Part shown: one piece after another, positions 23,596-32,581 of the stretch
Layout: every line of letters begins with the position of its first letter
Numbering within the stretch: position 1 is the stretch's first letter
Source of the DNA: Ruminococcaceae bacterium OttesenSCG-928-I18
Lineage (GTDB): Bacteria; Bacillota; Clostridia; Oscillospirales; Ruminococcaceae
Direction of reading: 5' to 3'
DNA length: 64,000 bases
Assembly: GCA_030266325.1 (NCBI GenBank)
Contig: JAJDHT010000003.1
Coordinates: 1-64,000, forward strand
Position numbers and translations under genes: made by a program
The notes under the pieces: model-generated
What the model was told of the DNA's origin: nothing
Seen by the model: only the letters and a program-made list of their open reading frames with translations
Database searches by the model: none

Positions 23596-24534
23596 ATGGA
23601 AACCACATTTTATGTGTTCATCGCAAGGGGAGTGTCCAGTTTTCGTGTGATGTTGCCCGAGGGGGCATGGCAGCATTGGCAGGGGCAGTTTCACGGGCAG
23701 TACCCGCCCTCACAGCAGATGCGTTTTGCTTTGATTGAGGAAACGGGCTGGCAATATCCCGCGGTGGGTAATGTGGCAGACTACCGTACCCCTTCGCAGC
23801 TTGAGCCGTTTTTCGCGGCGATCGAACAGTATCTGACGGGTGTGGCGGGTTTGACTGCCGAAGCGGCTGGGGCGGCGCTTGCCGCGACACGGCGGCAAAT
23901 GCTGGTGCAAATCGGTGCGGCCGACAACACGCTGGCTTTCGGGGTACCCGTTGGCCTGTCCGTATACAGTACGGGACCATCGACAGTGTACCAGCAGAAC
24001 CCGCCTTTCGTTTCGCCGCCCAAACAAGGCAGGAACCCTCTGCCGCCGGCCCAGGTTATGGCGTCGGTCAAGGTGAAACCGACCGCATTTCTCTACTTTA
24101 TCCCCAGTTTTTTTCTGTTGGGTGGCCTGGCCCTGATCATTGTCTCTGGAATTTTCCTGCAGGGGAACCCCTCCCAAAGGTTTTTTCTGCTGACATTACT
24201 TGTCTGTGGCATATCCTGTTCCGTGTCGGGGGTGATTTTCTACCTGTCCATTGCGGTGAGGCGCCACAAGTATAAGAAGACCATCGATTACAATCATTTT
24301 GACCCTGTCTATGTCTCCACGCGGTCCAAAATGACGGCTGTGGTGCTGTGTGCAGTGGGTTTTAGCGGGTTTGCGGGGCTCCACAGGATCTACACAGGTA
24401 AAGTGGTTTCGGGTATTTTATGCTTTTTGACGGCGGGAGGCTGTTATGTTTGGACGGCTATCGACCTGTTTGCCCTTTTGGACAACCAGTTTTTAGACAG
24501 ACAAAACCGCTTGCCACTGCCGAAAAACAGATGA
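23596..24534 (+). CDS. TM2-domain membrane protein with novel N-terminal region
   Basis: 313 aa from ATG 23596 (behind GGATAGGGGTG). The N-terminal half (about 1-155) is soluble, Gln/Pro-rich and unrecognised. Then come two hydrophobic segments (FLYFIPSFFLLGGLALIIVS; LLTLLVCGISCSVSGVIFYL) and a TM2 domain: AVGFSGFAGLHRIYTGKVVS and the last segment CFLTAGGCYVWTAIDLFALL. The glycine-rich GLHRIYTGK loop is the TM2 signature. Function unknown. It stands alone between a terminator and a gene-free stretch. Confidence 0.75.
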   Translation: METTFYVFIARGVSSFRVMLPEGAWQHWQGQFHGQYPPSQQMRFALIEETGWQYPAVGNVADYRTPSQLEPFFAAIEQYLTGVAGLTAEAAGAALAATRRQMLVQIGAADNTLAFGVPVGLSVYSTGPSTVYQQNPPFVSPPKQGRNPLPPAQVMASVKVKPTAFLYFIPSFFLLGGLALIIVSGIFLQGNPSQRFFLLTLLVCGISCSVSGVIFYLSIAVRRHKYKKTIDYNHFDPVYVSTRSKMTAVVLCAVGFSGFAGLHRIYTGKVVSGILCFLTAGGCYVWTAIDLFALLDNQFLDRQNRLPLPKNR

Positions 24535-24665
24535 CTTAGGACGAGAACCAGTCATGAAGAACCAGAATCGACAGGAACCTTCATGCCAGTCCATGCGGCC
24601 CCCTGCGAGTCATCGAGGGGCGCCAGGGGCATTACCCATCGCGTTGTTTACCGAGTAAATTTCAC

Positions 24666-24698
24666 GTGCCCTCCCCCGCCTTCGGCGGGGGAGGGCAC
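24666..24698. repeat. Perfect 15-bp GC-rich hairpin
   Basis: GTGCCCTCCCCCGCC and its exact complement flank a 3-base TTC loop. It lies in the 295-base gene-free stretch 24535-24829 between convergent TM2 and carB genes and probably ends one or both transcripts, although no T-run follows. I see no gene in this stretch. Confidence 0.7.
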
Positions 24699-24713
24699 AA
24701 ACTTTCTGTATTT

Positions 24714-24772
24714 ATCATTCCCCACTTGTGGGGAATGATATCCTACTCCTTGGATCGGACTTATCGCTCCAT
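24714..24772 (+). repeat. Hairpin repeat element, copy A
   Basis: 59-base element with three successive stem-loops: ATTCCCCAC/GTGGGGAAT, ATCC/GGAT, and GGA/TCC around CTTATCGC. It aligns without gaps to the minus strand of 42799-42872 (copy B core): the first 19 bases are identical and about 27 of the next 40 match, including a T-A to C-G exchange in the second stem. In copy A the first stem extends to 12 bp. Confidence 0.6.
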
Positions 24773-24829
24773 TAAAACGCGCTATAAACGCACTTGTTGT
24801 CCTCCCGGGCCGTCATAGCGGAGTGTGTA

Positions 24830-27800
24830 TCAGCTTTTCTGTCCGGTTTTGATGGTGCCGATGTCGACCATGGTGCAGTCTTCCAAAGTGGTGCCGCGCA
24901 GCAGGCAGTTGGCAAGTGCATTGGCGGTGTCGAGGCTTGTCAGTGTGGCGATGTTGCGCTCAATGGCGCGGCGGCGCAGCTGGGTGGAGAGACGGGCAGG
25001 TTTGCGGCCAATGCGGCTGGTGCTGACGACGAAATCCACTTCTCCCGTGTCGAACAGCGCCTTTGTGCTCTCAGGGGCGTCGTCACTGAGCTCCACCACC
25101 CGGGAGATGATGCCGTGTTCGCGCAGTTTGGCGGCCGTTTGTGGGGTGGCGGAGATGGAGTAGCCGAGTTTTACAAATTTCCCGGCCAAAGGCACGGCCT
25201 CTTCCTTGTCCTCATCGCGCACGGCGAACAGCACGGTACTGCCCACCTTGTGCAGTTCATACCCTGCGGCGAGCAGGCCTTTGAACAGGGCGTTTTCCAG
25301 ATGGTAGTCGATGCCCATAACCTCACCCGTGCTCTTCATCTCAGGGCCAAGATGGGTGTCGGCATCTTGCAGCTTGGGGAAGCTGAAAACGGGCACTTTT
25401 ACGGCCACCATGCCATTTTCGGCACCGAGGCCGGTACCCCAGCCCATGTCCTTCAGTTTTTCCCCCAGCAGGGCCCGGGTGGCAAGGTCGACGGCAGGGA
25501 TGCCCGTCACCTTGCTGATAAAAGGTACGGTGCGCGAGGCGCGCGGGTTCACTTCGATGACGTAAACTTTTTCTTTGTGCAGGACATACTGGATATTCAT
25601 CAGCCCCACGACGCCCAGTTCTCTCACAAACCGGCCGGTGTACTCAACGACGGTATCCAGGACGGTTTGGGGCAGGTTTTGAGGCGGCCACAGGCTGATG
25701 GAATCCCCCGAATGGATGCCCGCGCGCTCGATGTGTTCCATAATGCCGGGGATCAGGAAGTCTTCTCCGTCGCAGATGGCGTCTACCTCCACCTCGGTCC
25801 CCGTAAGGTACTGGTCGATGAGGATAGGGGAGCTCGGGCGTTCGCCACCGGTGATGATATCCATATATTCCCGCACATCGCTTTCGCTGTTTGCGATGAT
25901 CATGTTTTGCCCGCCCAACACATAGCTGGGGCGTAACAGCACGGGGTATCCCAGTGCCCCGGCGGCACGGACGGCCTCTTCCTTGGTGTATACGGTCTCC
26001 CCTTTGGGCCGCGGGATGTGCAGCCGCTCCGTCAAAGCGTCGAACCGTTCGCGGTCCTCCGCCTCATCCACTGCGTCTGCGCTTGTGCCAAAGATGGGAA
26101 CCCCGGTTTTCTGCATATGTTTTGCCAGCCGGATGGCCGTTTGACCGCCAAACTGCACAACTACACCGTCGGGCTGTTCTGTGGCAAGCACGGCGTTGAC
26201 GTCGTCGGGAGTCAGGGGTTCGAAATAAAGCCGGTCACTCATATCGAAATCGGTGGAGACGGTTTCGGGGTTGTTGTTGATGAGGATGGCCTCATGTCCC
26301 ATGGAGCGCAGTTGTTGCACACAGCGTACACTGCAGTAATCAAACTCTACCCCCTGCCCAATGCGGATGGGGCCGGAGCCGAAGACAACCAGCTTCTTGC
26401 CCTTTTTTGGGTGGCTTTGGATAAATTCGGAGGCCTCGTTCTCCCTGTCACAACTCGAGTAGAAGTAAGGGGTTTCCGCCTCATACTCGGCCGCGCAGGT
26501 GTCTACCATTTTAAAACCGACAGGTAAAGGGTTTTCGGGAGAAGCACCACAATAACGCTCGATCAGCCCGTCCGTGAAACCTGCGCGGCGGGCGGTCTCG
26601 TATCGCTCTTCATCCAAGGGCCCCTGCGCCAGGGCTTTCTCTACCTCTGCAATATGCAGCATTTTGTGGGTAAAAAAGGGGTCCACACCGGTCAGCTGAA
26701 AAATCTGTTCGGGGGAGACCCCCTTTTTCAGCGCCGCGTAGATCAGGAAAAACCGCTCATCGGTCGCCTCAGAGAGCATCTCAAGCAGTTTGTCCTGCGG
26801 GGTATCGGAAAGGCCCGGAAGGTTGAGGTCGTCCATGCCCTGCTCGAGGCACCTCACGGCTTTCATCAGGGCCTCCTCCAGGCTTTGGCCGATGGCCATC
26901 ACCTCGCCGGTTGCCTTCATCTGGGTGCCCAGTTCCCGGTTGGCATAGACAAATTTGTCGAAGGGCCAGCGGGGGAACTTGAGCACAATATAGTCGATGG
27001 AAGGTTCAAAACAGGCCTTTGTTTTGCCGGTGACGGCATTCGGTATTTCGTCCAGGGTGTAGCCAATGGAAATCAGGCTGGCCACCTTGGCAATGGGGTA
27101 GCCCGTCGCCTTGGAGGCCAGCGCCGAGGAGCGGGACACCCGGGGGTTCACCTCTATGACACCGTACTCAAAACTGTCTGGGCGCAGCGCATACTGGATG
27201 TTGCACCCGCCTTCGATGCCAAGGGCCTGCGCGATGCGCATGGCCGAAGAACGCAGCATTTGGAATTCCTTGTCGGCCAGGGTGAGGGCGGGGGCCACAA
27301 CGACCGAGTCTCCGGTATGAACACCCACGGGGTCCAGGTTTTCCATGCTGCAAACCGTGATGATGTTACCCGCAGAGTCTCGCATGAGCTCGAACTCGAT
27401 CTCTTTCCATCCGCTGACGCTTTTCTCGACAAGCACCTGGCGGATGGGTGACAGGGAGAGGCCTTTCTCTGCGATGGAGCGGAGTTCAACCTCATTTTTT
27501 GCCATGCCTCCGCCGGTGCCTCCCAGCGTGTAGGCGGGGCGCACGATGACGGGGTATCCAATTTCTTGGGCGATCACAAGCGCCGCATCCAGCGTGTTTG
27601 CGATGTCGCTTGGGATGGCCGGTTCACCCACACTCTCCAGCATGTCTTTAAAAAGCTGCCGGTCTTCGGCTTTATCAATCGTGTCCAGCCTGGCGCCCAG
27701 AAGCCGGACATTTTGTGCTTCTAAAAACCCACTTTTCGCGAGCTGCATCGCAAGGGTCAGGCCGGTCTGCCCGCCCATGGTGGAGAGCAGCGAGTCCGGT

Positions 27801-28045
27801 TTCGTCTCTTTTATAATCCTTTTGAGAACAGGCAGGGTCAACGGTTCGATGTACACTTCGGTTGCCATCTGTTTGTCGGTCATGATGGTAGCGGGGTTTG
27901 AATTGACCAAGATCACCTCGAGCCCGGCTGCCATCAAAGCCCGGCACACCTGGCTGCCGGCATAGTCGAACTCGGCCGCCTGGCCAATGACGATGGGCCC
28001 GGAACCGATCACAAGAACCCGTTTGATTTCCTTACGAAGCGGCAT
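24830..28045 (-). CDS. carB: Carbamoyl phosphate synthetase large subunit
   Basis: 1071 aa with the two homologous ATP-grasp halves: IGSGPIVIGQAAEFDYAGSQ in the first, FGSGPIRIGQGVEFDYCSVR in the second, VNPRVSRSSALASKATGYPI and VNPRASRTVPFISKVTGIPA, and a C-terminal MGS-like allosteric domain (ISRVVELSDDAPESTKALFD onward). It makes carbamoyl phosphate from bicarbonate, two ATP and ammonia. The start ATG 28045 follows CGGAGGAAACTAT. It follows carA after 39 bases and is the last gene of the arginine operon. Its ammonia source is in question because the partner CarA has lost its catalytic Cys. Confidence 0.97.
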   Translation of the reverse strand: MPLRKEIKRVLVIGSGPIVIGQAAEFDYAGSQVCRALMAAGLEVILVNSNPATIMTDKQMATEVYIEPLTLPVLKRIIKETKPDSLLSTMGGQTGLTLAMQLAKSGFLEAQNVRLLGARLDTIDKAEDRQLFKDMLESVGEPAIPSDIANTLDAALVIAQEIGYPVIVRPAYTLGGTGGGMAKNEVELRSIAEKGLSLSPIRQVLVEKSVSGWKEIEFELMRDSAGNIITVCSMENLDPVGVHTGDSVVVAPALTLADKEFQMLRSSAMRIAQALGIEGGCNIQYALRPDSFEYGVIEVNPRVSRSSALASKATGYPIAKVASLISIGYTLDEIPNAVTGKTKACFEPSIDYIVLKFPRWPFDKFVYANRELGTQMKATGEVMAIGQSLEEALMKAVRCLEQGMDDLNLPGLSDTPQDKLLEMLSEATDERFFLIYAALKKGVSPEQIFQLTGVDPFFTHKMLHIAEVEKALAQGPLDEERYETARRAGFTDGLIERYCGASPENPLPVGFKMVDTCAAEYEAETPYFYSSCDRENEASEFIQSHPKKGKKLVVFGSGPIRIGQGVEFDYCSVRCVQQLRSMGHEAILINNNPETVSTDFDMSDRLYFEPLTPDDVNAVLATEQPDGVVVQFGGQTAIRLAKHMQKTGVPIFGTSADAVDEAEDRERFDALTERLHIPRPKGETVYTKEEAVRAAGALGYPVLLRPSYVLGGQNMIIANSESDVREYMDIITGGERPSSPILIDQYLTGTEVEVDAICDGEDFLIPGIMEHIERAGIHSGDSISLWPPQNLPQTVLDTVVEYTGRFVRELGVVGLMNIQYVLHKEKVYVIEVNPRASRTVPFISKVTGIPAVDLATRALLGEKLKDMGWGTGLGAENGMVAVKVPVFSFPKLQDADTHLGPEMKSTGEVMGIDYHLENALFKGLLAAGYELHKVGSTVLFAVRDEDKEEAVPLAGKFVKLGYSISATPQTAAKLREHGIISRVVELSDDAPESTKALFDTGEVDFVVSTSRIGRKPARLSTQLRRRAIERNIATLTSLDTANALANCLLRGTTLEDCTMVDIGTIKTGQKS

Positions 28046-28084
28046 ATAGTTTCCTCCGAATGGCATAGGTAAAGGGGTCTTTTT

Positions 28085-29170
28085 TCATCTGTTTTCCATC
28101 ATCTGGATGAAATCATCGAACAAAAAGAGGGTGTCTTCAGGACCGGCGCACGCCTCTGCATGGAACTGGACAGAAAAAGCGCTGAGGGCAGGGTAACGGA
28201 TTCCCTCGACGCTGCCGTCGTTTGCGTTGAGGTGGCTGACCTGGCCGGCCCGTATGCTTTCGGCCAAGACCGAATGGCTGTGGCCCTGGCTTGTGATATA
28301 GGTGCGGCCGCGCTGCAGGTCTGTCACAGGCTGGTTTTCCCCGTGGTGGCCGAAGGGGAGTTTTTCGCTTTTTGCGCCCAGGGCAAGGGCGAGCAGCTGG
28401 TGGCCAAGGTCGATGCCAAATAGAGGAAGCCCAAACGTGGTGAGCTTTTGTATGTTGCCAAACAACGCGGACAGTTCCTCCGCGTCGCCAGGTCCGTTGG
28501 AGAGCAGAAGCCCGTCCGGGGACAACACCGCCGCTTTGTCGGCGGGATAATCGAAGGGTACGGCCACCACTTCACAGCCTCGCAGGCAGAGCTGCCGGAT
28601 CACGGAATTTTTCACGCCAAAATCATAGAGCACAACCTTGTGTTTCCGTACTCCCTCGGCGGGAAAGCCCGTGGGCTCCTTGCGGCTGACATGGCGCACG
28701 GCGTTCCGCAGTGGCCGCTCTTTTTGCAGCCCGGCACAAAATTGCCGGAGATCTTCGGGAAGCGTGTGCACCAGAGCACCGACGAGTGTACCCTTTTGGC
28801 GCAGGTGTCTTGTGAGGCTACGCGTGTCGATGCCGGCAAGGCCGGGCACCCCGTGATCCCGCAGAAAGAGGTCGAGGTTCACTTCGCTTCGAAAGTTGCT
28901 GGGATGGGCACACCACTCCCGCGTCACATAACCGGCAGGCCATACACGGGACGACTCGGAATCGAGGGAATTGAGACCATAATTGCCGGCGGAGGGGAAG
29001 GTTTGGCACAAGATGGTGCCGATGTTACCCGGGTCGGTCAAGCTCTCCTGATAGCCACTCATCGAAGTGGTGAAAACCACCTCGCCGATGGTGTCGGTCT
29101 CTGCCCCGAAAGCATGTCCGGGATAGACGGTTTCGTCTGCAAGAATCAGATAGGCTTTGTTATTCGGCAT
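28085..29170 (-). CDS. carA: Carbamoyl phosphate synthetase small subunit with Cys-to-Asp at the glutaminase nucleophile
   Basis: 361 aa from ATG 29170 behind CAGGAGAC (LILADETVYPGHAFG is the family N-terminus). The N-terminal domain has TSMSGYQESLTDPGNIG. The class I glutaminase domain is otherwise intact: LLLSNGPGDAEELS, FGHHGENQPV, SVQFHAEACAGPEDT with the His and Glu of the triad. At the nucleophile elbow, normally FGICLGHQ, it reads FGIDLGHQLLALALGA (GAC codon), so the attacking Cys is replaced by Asp. The family's glutamine hydrolysis should be lost; the complex may run on free ammonia, which a glycine-reducing cell produces. Change visible in the DNA; consequence inferred. Confidence 0.95.
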   Translation of the reverse strand: MPNNKAYLILADETVYPGHAFGAETDTIGEVVFTTSMSGYQESLTDPGNIGTILCQTFPSAGNYGLNSLDSESSRVWPAGYVTREWCAHPSNFRSEVNLDLFLRDHGVPGLAGIDTRSLTRHLRQKGTLVGALVHTLPEDLRQFCAGLQKERPLRNAVRHVSRKEPTGFPAEGVRKHKVVLYDFGVKNSVIRQLCLRGCEVVAVPFDYPADKAAVLSPDGLLLSNGPGDAEELSALFGNIQKLTTFGLPLFGIDLGHQLLALALGAKSEKLPFGHHGENQPVTDLQRGRTYITSQGHSHSVLAESIRAGQVSHLNANDGSVEGIRYPALSAFSVQFHAEACAGPEDTLFLFDDFIQMMENR

Positions 29171-29198
29171 GGAAGTCTCCTGTAATGAACATAGGGTG

Positions 29199-30380
29199 TC
29201 AGCTGAGTTTTTCGAGGACAGTTTGTAAGATGGAGAGCCCCTCTTTGAGCTCTTCCTTGCTGATGATGAGCGGCGGCAGCAGCCGAAGGCGACTTTTTGC
29301 AAGCAGGCAGAGCAGACCGCGGTTTTGGGCTTCCTCGCGCACGGACGCCGCCGTGATGGGAGGGGCAAAGCTGAGCCCCCACATGAGGCCTGCGCCGCTC
29401 ACCTGTGTCACAGAGGGCAGGGCGGCAAGCTGCTTATGAAACCACTGGCCCTTCTCCGCAACATCCTCCAAAAAGGCTTCATCCAGGCGGTCCATAACCA
29501 CGTTGGCGCCGGCGCAGCAGATGGGGTTCATGCCGAAGGTGGTGCCGTGTTCCCCTTTACCAAGGCTGTCGCTGCAGGTGTCGCGGAACAGCACGGCCCC
29601 GATGGGCAGGCCGCTGCCAAGCCCCTTTGCCAGGGTGACGATGTCAGGGTGCAGCCCATAGAGGCTGCTTGCGAGGAAATGCCCCGTGCGCCCAACGCCT
29701 GTTTGAATTTCGTCTGCGATGATCAGGATGTCTCTGGGGCGGCAGACCGACTCGATCATCTCCATATATTCTTTGTCGAAAGGAAGCACCCCCCCTTCCC
29801 CCTGAATCGGCTCGATCATCAGCGCACACACGTCCGGCCCCAATGCGGTGGCCAAAGCCGTGGCGTCCCCCGCGGGGATGTGCCGAAAACCAGGCACCAT
29901 CGGGTCAAAGTCCTTTTGCAGTTCGGTTTGGCCGGTGGCGCTCAGGGCAGCCATCGTACGCCCATGGAAGGAATTGGTGATGCTGAGGATGGTGCTGCGG
30001 TCCTTCCCGTATTTTTTTCTGGAGTATTTCCTGGCGGCCTTGATCGCTCCCTCGTTTGCCTCGGCACCGCTGTTGGCAAAAAAGACCTTGTCCATACCCG
30101 TGCGCTCGCACAGTTTTTTTGCCAGGAGGGCGCCCGGCTGTGTATAGAAGAGGTTGGAGGTGTGCTGCAAAAGCCCAGCCTGTTTACACACGGCCGCCGC
30201 CCATTCATCGTCACACCAGCCAAGGCTGTTCACCCCGATACCCGCGGTGAAATCGAGATAGGTTTTGCCCTCGGCATCCTTGACACGGCAGCCTTTGCCC
30301 TCGGTGAGGCACAGGCCGAACCGCCCATAGGTGGGCATAATATATTGTTCATCCAGATGTTTGGTTTCCGCAAAAGTCAT
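29199..30380 (-). CDS. argD: Acetylornithine aminotransferase
   Basis: PLP class III aminotransferase, 393 aa. YLDFTAGIGVNSLGWCDDEW, FANSGAEANEGAIKAARKYS, FHGRTMAALSATGQ, and the PLP region ADEIQTGVGRTGHF followed by the lysine in TLAKGLGSGLPIGAVL are all present. It converts N-acetylglutamate semialdehyde to N-acetylornithine. Good ribosome site AGGAGGAG. It lies between argB (12 bases) and carA (28 bases) in the arginine operon. Confidence 0.95.
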   Translation of the reverse strand: MTFAETKHLDEQYIMPTYGRFGLCLTEGKGCRVKDAEGKTYLDFTAGIGVNSLGWCDDEWAAAVCKQAGLLQHTSNLFYTQPGALLAKKLCERTGMDKVFFANSGAEANEGAIKAARKYSRKKYGKDRSTILSITNSFHGRTMAALSATGQTELQKDFDPMVPGFRHIPAGDATALATALGPDVCALMIEPIQGEGGVLPFDKEYMEMIESVCRPRDILIIADEIQTGVGRTGHFLASSLYGLHPDIVTLAKGLGSGLPIGAVLFRDTCSDSLGKGEHGTTFGMNPICCAGANVVMDRLDEAFLEDVAEKGQWFHKQLAALPSVTQVSGAGLMWGLSFAPPITAASVREEAQNRGLLCLLAKSRLRLLPPLIISKEELKEGLSILQTVLEKLS

Positions 30381-30392
30381 TATGGACTCCTC

Positions 30393-31271
30393 CTATTTCA
30401 GGTCCTTGGCAGCATAGAACAATGTACCGCTGCCGCGTACAGAGAATATTTCCAAAAGAATCGAGTGTGGGATGCGACCGTCGATGATGACAGCTTCGCC
30501 CACCCCTTTCGTCAGCGCCTCCACACAACCCATAATTTTGGGGATCATACCCCCCTCGATCACACCCATTTCGATGAGATCGGGCACTTCCCCCACCTCC
30601 ACGTTTGTGATGAGCGAAGAAGGGTCGTTTTTGTTCATTAAGAGCCCCGCCACGTCGGTCATGTTGACCAGCTTTGTGGCCCCGAGCGCGATGGCGATTT
30701 TGCAGGCGGCCGTGTCGGCATTGACATTGTAGGGGGTGCCGTCTTCCCCCACGCCGATGGTGGCAATGACAGGGATAAAGCCGGAATCGAGCGCAAAGCG
30801 GAGCAGAGTGGTGCGCACCTTGACGATTTCACCCACATAACCAAGGTCTTTTTGGGGGTCCTGGCTCTCCAGCTTGCGGCAGGACAGGATGGCCCCGTCG
30901 ATGCCGCAGAGGCCGATGCCGCGGCCCTTCAAAAGGGCGACAAGGTCTTTGTTTACCTTCCCGGCGAGCACCTGCTGCACCACGGCCATCGTCTCTTCGT
31001 CCGTGACGCGAAGCCCCTCGATAAAGCGGCTCTCTTTCCCGATGCGGTCCAGGCCCTCTGATATTTCAGGGCCGCCCCCGTGGACGAGCACCACCCTCAC
31101 ACCGATCAAACTCAGCAGCGTCAGGTCGCTCATGACGGCGTCCTTGAGCTCGGCACTTGTCATGGCGCTTCCGCCATATTTCACGACGATGGTCTTGCCC
31201 TTATATTTTTGTATGTAGGGCATGGCCTCCTGCATTACCTCGGCCATGACGCCGATTCTGGGTTCTTCCAT
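30393..31271 (-). CDS. argB: Acetylglutamate kinase
   Basis: 292 aa amino acid kinase. KTIVVKYGGSAM near the N-terminus binds phosphate; VVLVHGGGPEISEGL and VNADTAACKIAIALGATKLV complete the substrate and ATP sites. It phosphorylates N-acetylglutamate. A short N-terminal extension helix (EVMQEAMPYIQKYKGK) is present, as in arginine-sensitive kinases, and use of the cyclic pathway (argJ present) fits feedback inhibition at this step. It follows argJ after 34 bases. Confidence 0.95.
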   Translation of the reverse strand: MEEPRIGVMAEVMQEAMPYIQKYKGKTIVVKYGGSAMTSAELKDAVMSDLTLLSLIGVRVVLVHGGGPEISEGLDRIGKESRFIEGLRVTDEETMAVVQQVLAGKVNKDLVALLKGRGIGLCGIDGAILSCRKLESQDPQKDLGYVGEIVKVRTTLLRFALDSGFIPVIATIGVGEDGTPYNVNADTAACKIAIALGATKLVNMTDVAGLLMNKNDPSSLITNVEVGEVPDLIEMGVIEGGMIPKIMGCVEALTKGVGEAVIIDGRIPHSILLEIFSVRGSGTLFYAAKDLK

Positions 31272-31305
31272 AGCGCGGTTCTCTCCTTATCGTGGCAGGG
31301 GGTGT

Positions 31306-32526
31306 TTAGGTCCGGTAGTCCCCGTTGATTTTCACATAGTCATAGGTCAGGTCGCATCCCCAGGCGGTGCCGCTCTCCGTTCCGGATTGCAGGTCGATGA
31401 GCAGCTGCAACTCGTCTTCGGCAAGGATACGAGAGGCCTCTTCCTCGCTGAAAGGGCGGTGGGTGGCGTTTTCGCAGACAAGCACCTCCCCCGCGCTGCT
31501 TTTCAGAATCAGCGAGACTTTGTCCACGGGGAAATCCCCCTCGGTGTAGCCGATGGCGCAGAGAACCCGCCCCCAATTGGCATCTTCGCCAAACATGGCG
31601 GTCTTGCAAAGGTCGCTTGAGACGACCGTCTTTGCAACGCGCCTGGCGATCTCACCGCTGGGGGCACCGTTCACATGACACTCCAGCAGCTTCGTAGCTC
31701 CTTCGCCGTCTGCGGCGAGGGCACGGCACATCTTTACACAGATTGTGTGCAGCACCTCACGGAAGGTTTGATACTCACCGCTTGTCTCTTCGATGGGCTG
31801 GTTGCCCGCAAGGCCGCTGGCAAGAATGCTGACCATGTCATTCGTGGAGGTATCCCCGTCGATATAAAGCTGGTTAAAACTGTGGAGGATCTCCGCCTGC
31901 AGGGCCTGTTCCAGCAGGTCGCTGCCGATGGCCACGTCGGTGGTGAGGAAGACAAGCATGGTGGCCATGTTCGGGTTGATCATGCCACTGCCCTTGCCAA
32001 TGGCGCCGATGTGGCAGGTTTTCCCCCCGAGGGAAAATTCGTAGGCAAACTCCTTGTGTTTTGTGTCGGTCGTCAGGATGGCGTCTGCCGCGTCGGTGCT
32101 GCCCTCCCGGCGGAGAGCGGCGGCCAGCTTCGGCAGCCCCTTTTCGAACGGGGCGGTGGAAAGGGGCTGGCCGATGACCCCTGTGGAGGCGATGATAAAG
32201 TCTTCGGGCCGCAGGCCGGTTGCCTCGGCGGCCAGGTTACAGCAGGTTTGCGCGATGGCGGGGCCGTCGGGGTTACAGGTGTTCGCGTTGCCGCTGTTGC
32301 AGAGGATGGCCTTGGCTTTGCCGTCGGCCAGATGTTTCTGCGTGAGGTGGATCGGCGCGCCTTTCACCTTGTTTTGTGTATAGACAGCGGCGGCGTGGCA
32401 CGCTACGGAGCTCACAATGAGGGCGATGTCCGGTTTACTAGTGTTGTTCCGAATGCCGCAGTGCGCACCCGAGGCCATAAACCCTTCGGCGGCGCAGATA
32501 CCGCCGGGTATTTTTTTATATTTCAT
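31306..32526 (-). CDS. argJ: Bifunctional glutamate N-acetyltransferase / ornithine acetyltransferase
   Basis: Recycles the acetyl group from N-acetylornithine to glutamate. 406 aa from ATG 32526 (MKYKKIPGGICAAEGF, after AAAGGATC-type Shine-Dalgarno). The autocleavage site is visible as KGSGMINPNMATMLVFLTTD, where the conserved Ala/Gly-Thr-Met-Leu segment produces the beta subunit with N-terminal Thr. Later motifs: DGDTSTNDMVSILASG and ANWGRVLCAIGYT. An ArgR-like palindrome lies just upstream, inside the end of argC. Confidence 0.95.
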   Translation of the reverse strand: MKYKKIPGGICAAEGFMASGAHCGIRNNTSKPDIALIVSSVACHAAAVYTQNKVKGAPIHLTQKHLADGKAKAILCNSGNANTCNPDGPAIAQTCCNLAAEATGLRPEDFIIASTGVIGQPLSTAPFEKGLPKLAAALRREGSTDAADAILTTDTKHKEFAYEFSLGGKTCHIGAIGKGSGMINPNMATMLVFLTTDVAIGSDLLEQALQAEILHSFNQLYIDGDTSTNDMVSILASGLAGNQPIEETSGEYQTFREVLHTICVKMCRALAADGEGATKLLECHVNGAPSGEIARRVAKTVVSSDLCKTAMFGEDANWGRVLCAIGYTEGDFPVDKVSLILKSSAGEVLVCENATHRPFSEEEASRILAEDELQLLIDLQSGTESGTAWGCDLTYDYVKINGDYRT

Positions 32527-32548
32527 CAGAAAAGAGATCCTTTCATTT

Positions 32549-32562
32549 TGTATATTTATACA
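32549..32562. promoter_or_regulatory. ArgR-like palindrome before argJ
   Basis: TGTATATTTATACA is a perfect 6+2+6 palindrome in the argC-argJ gap, related to the half-site TGTATA seen in the argC promoter. It is possibly a secondary operator. Confidence 0.45.
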
Positions 32563-32581
32563 GAGACTATCCGGTCGATGT

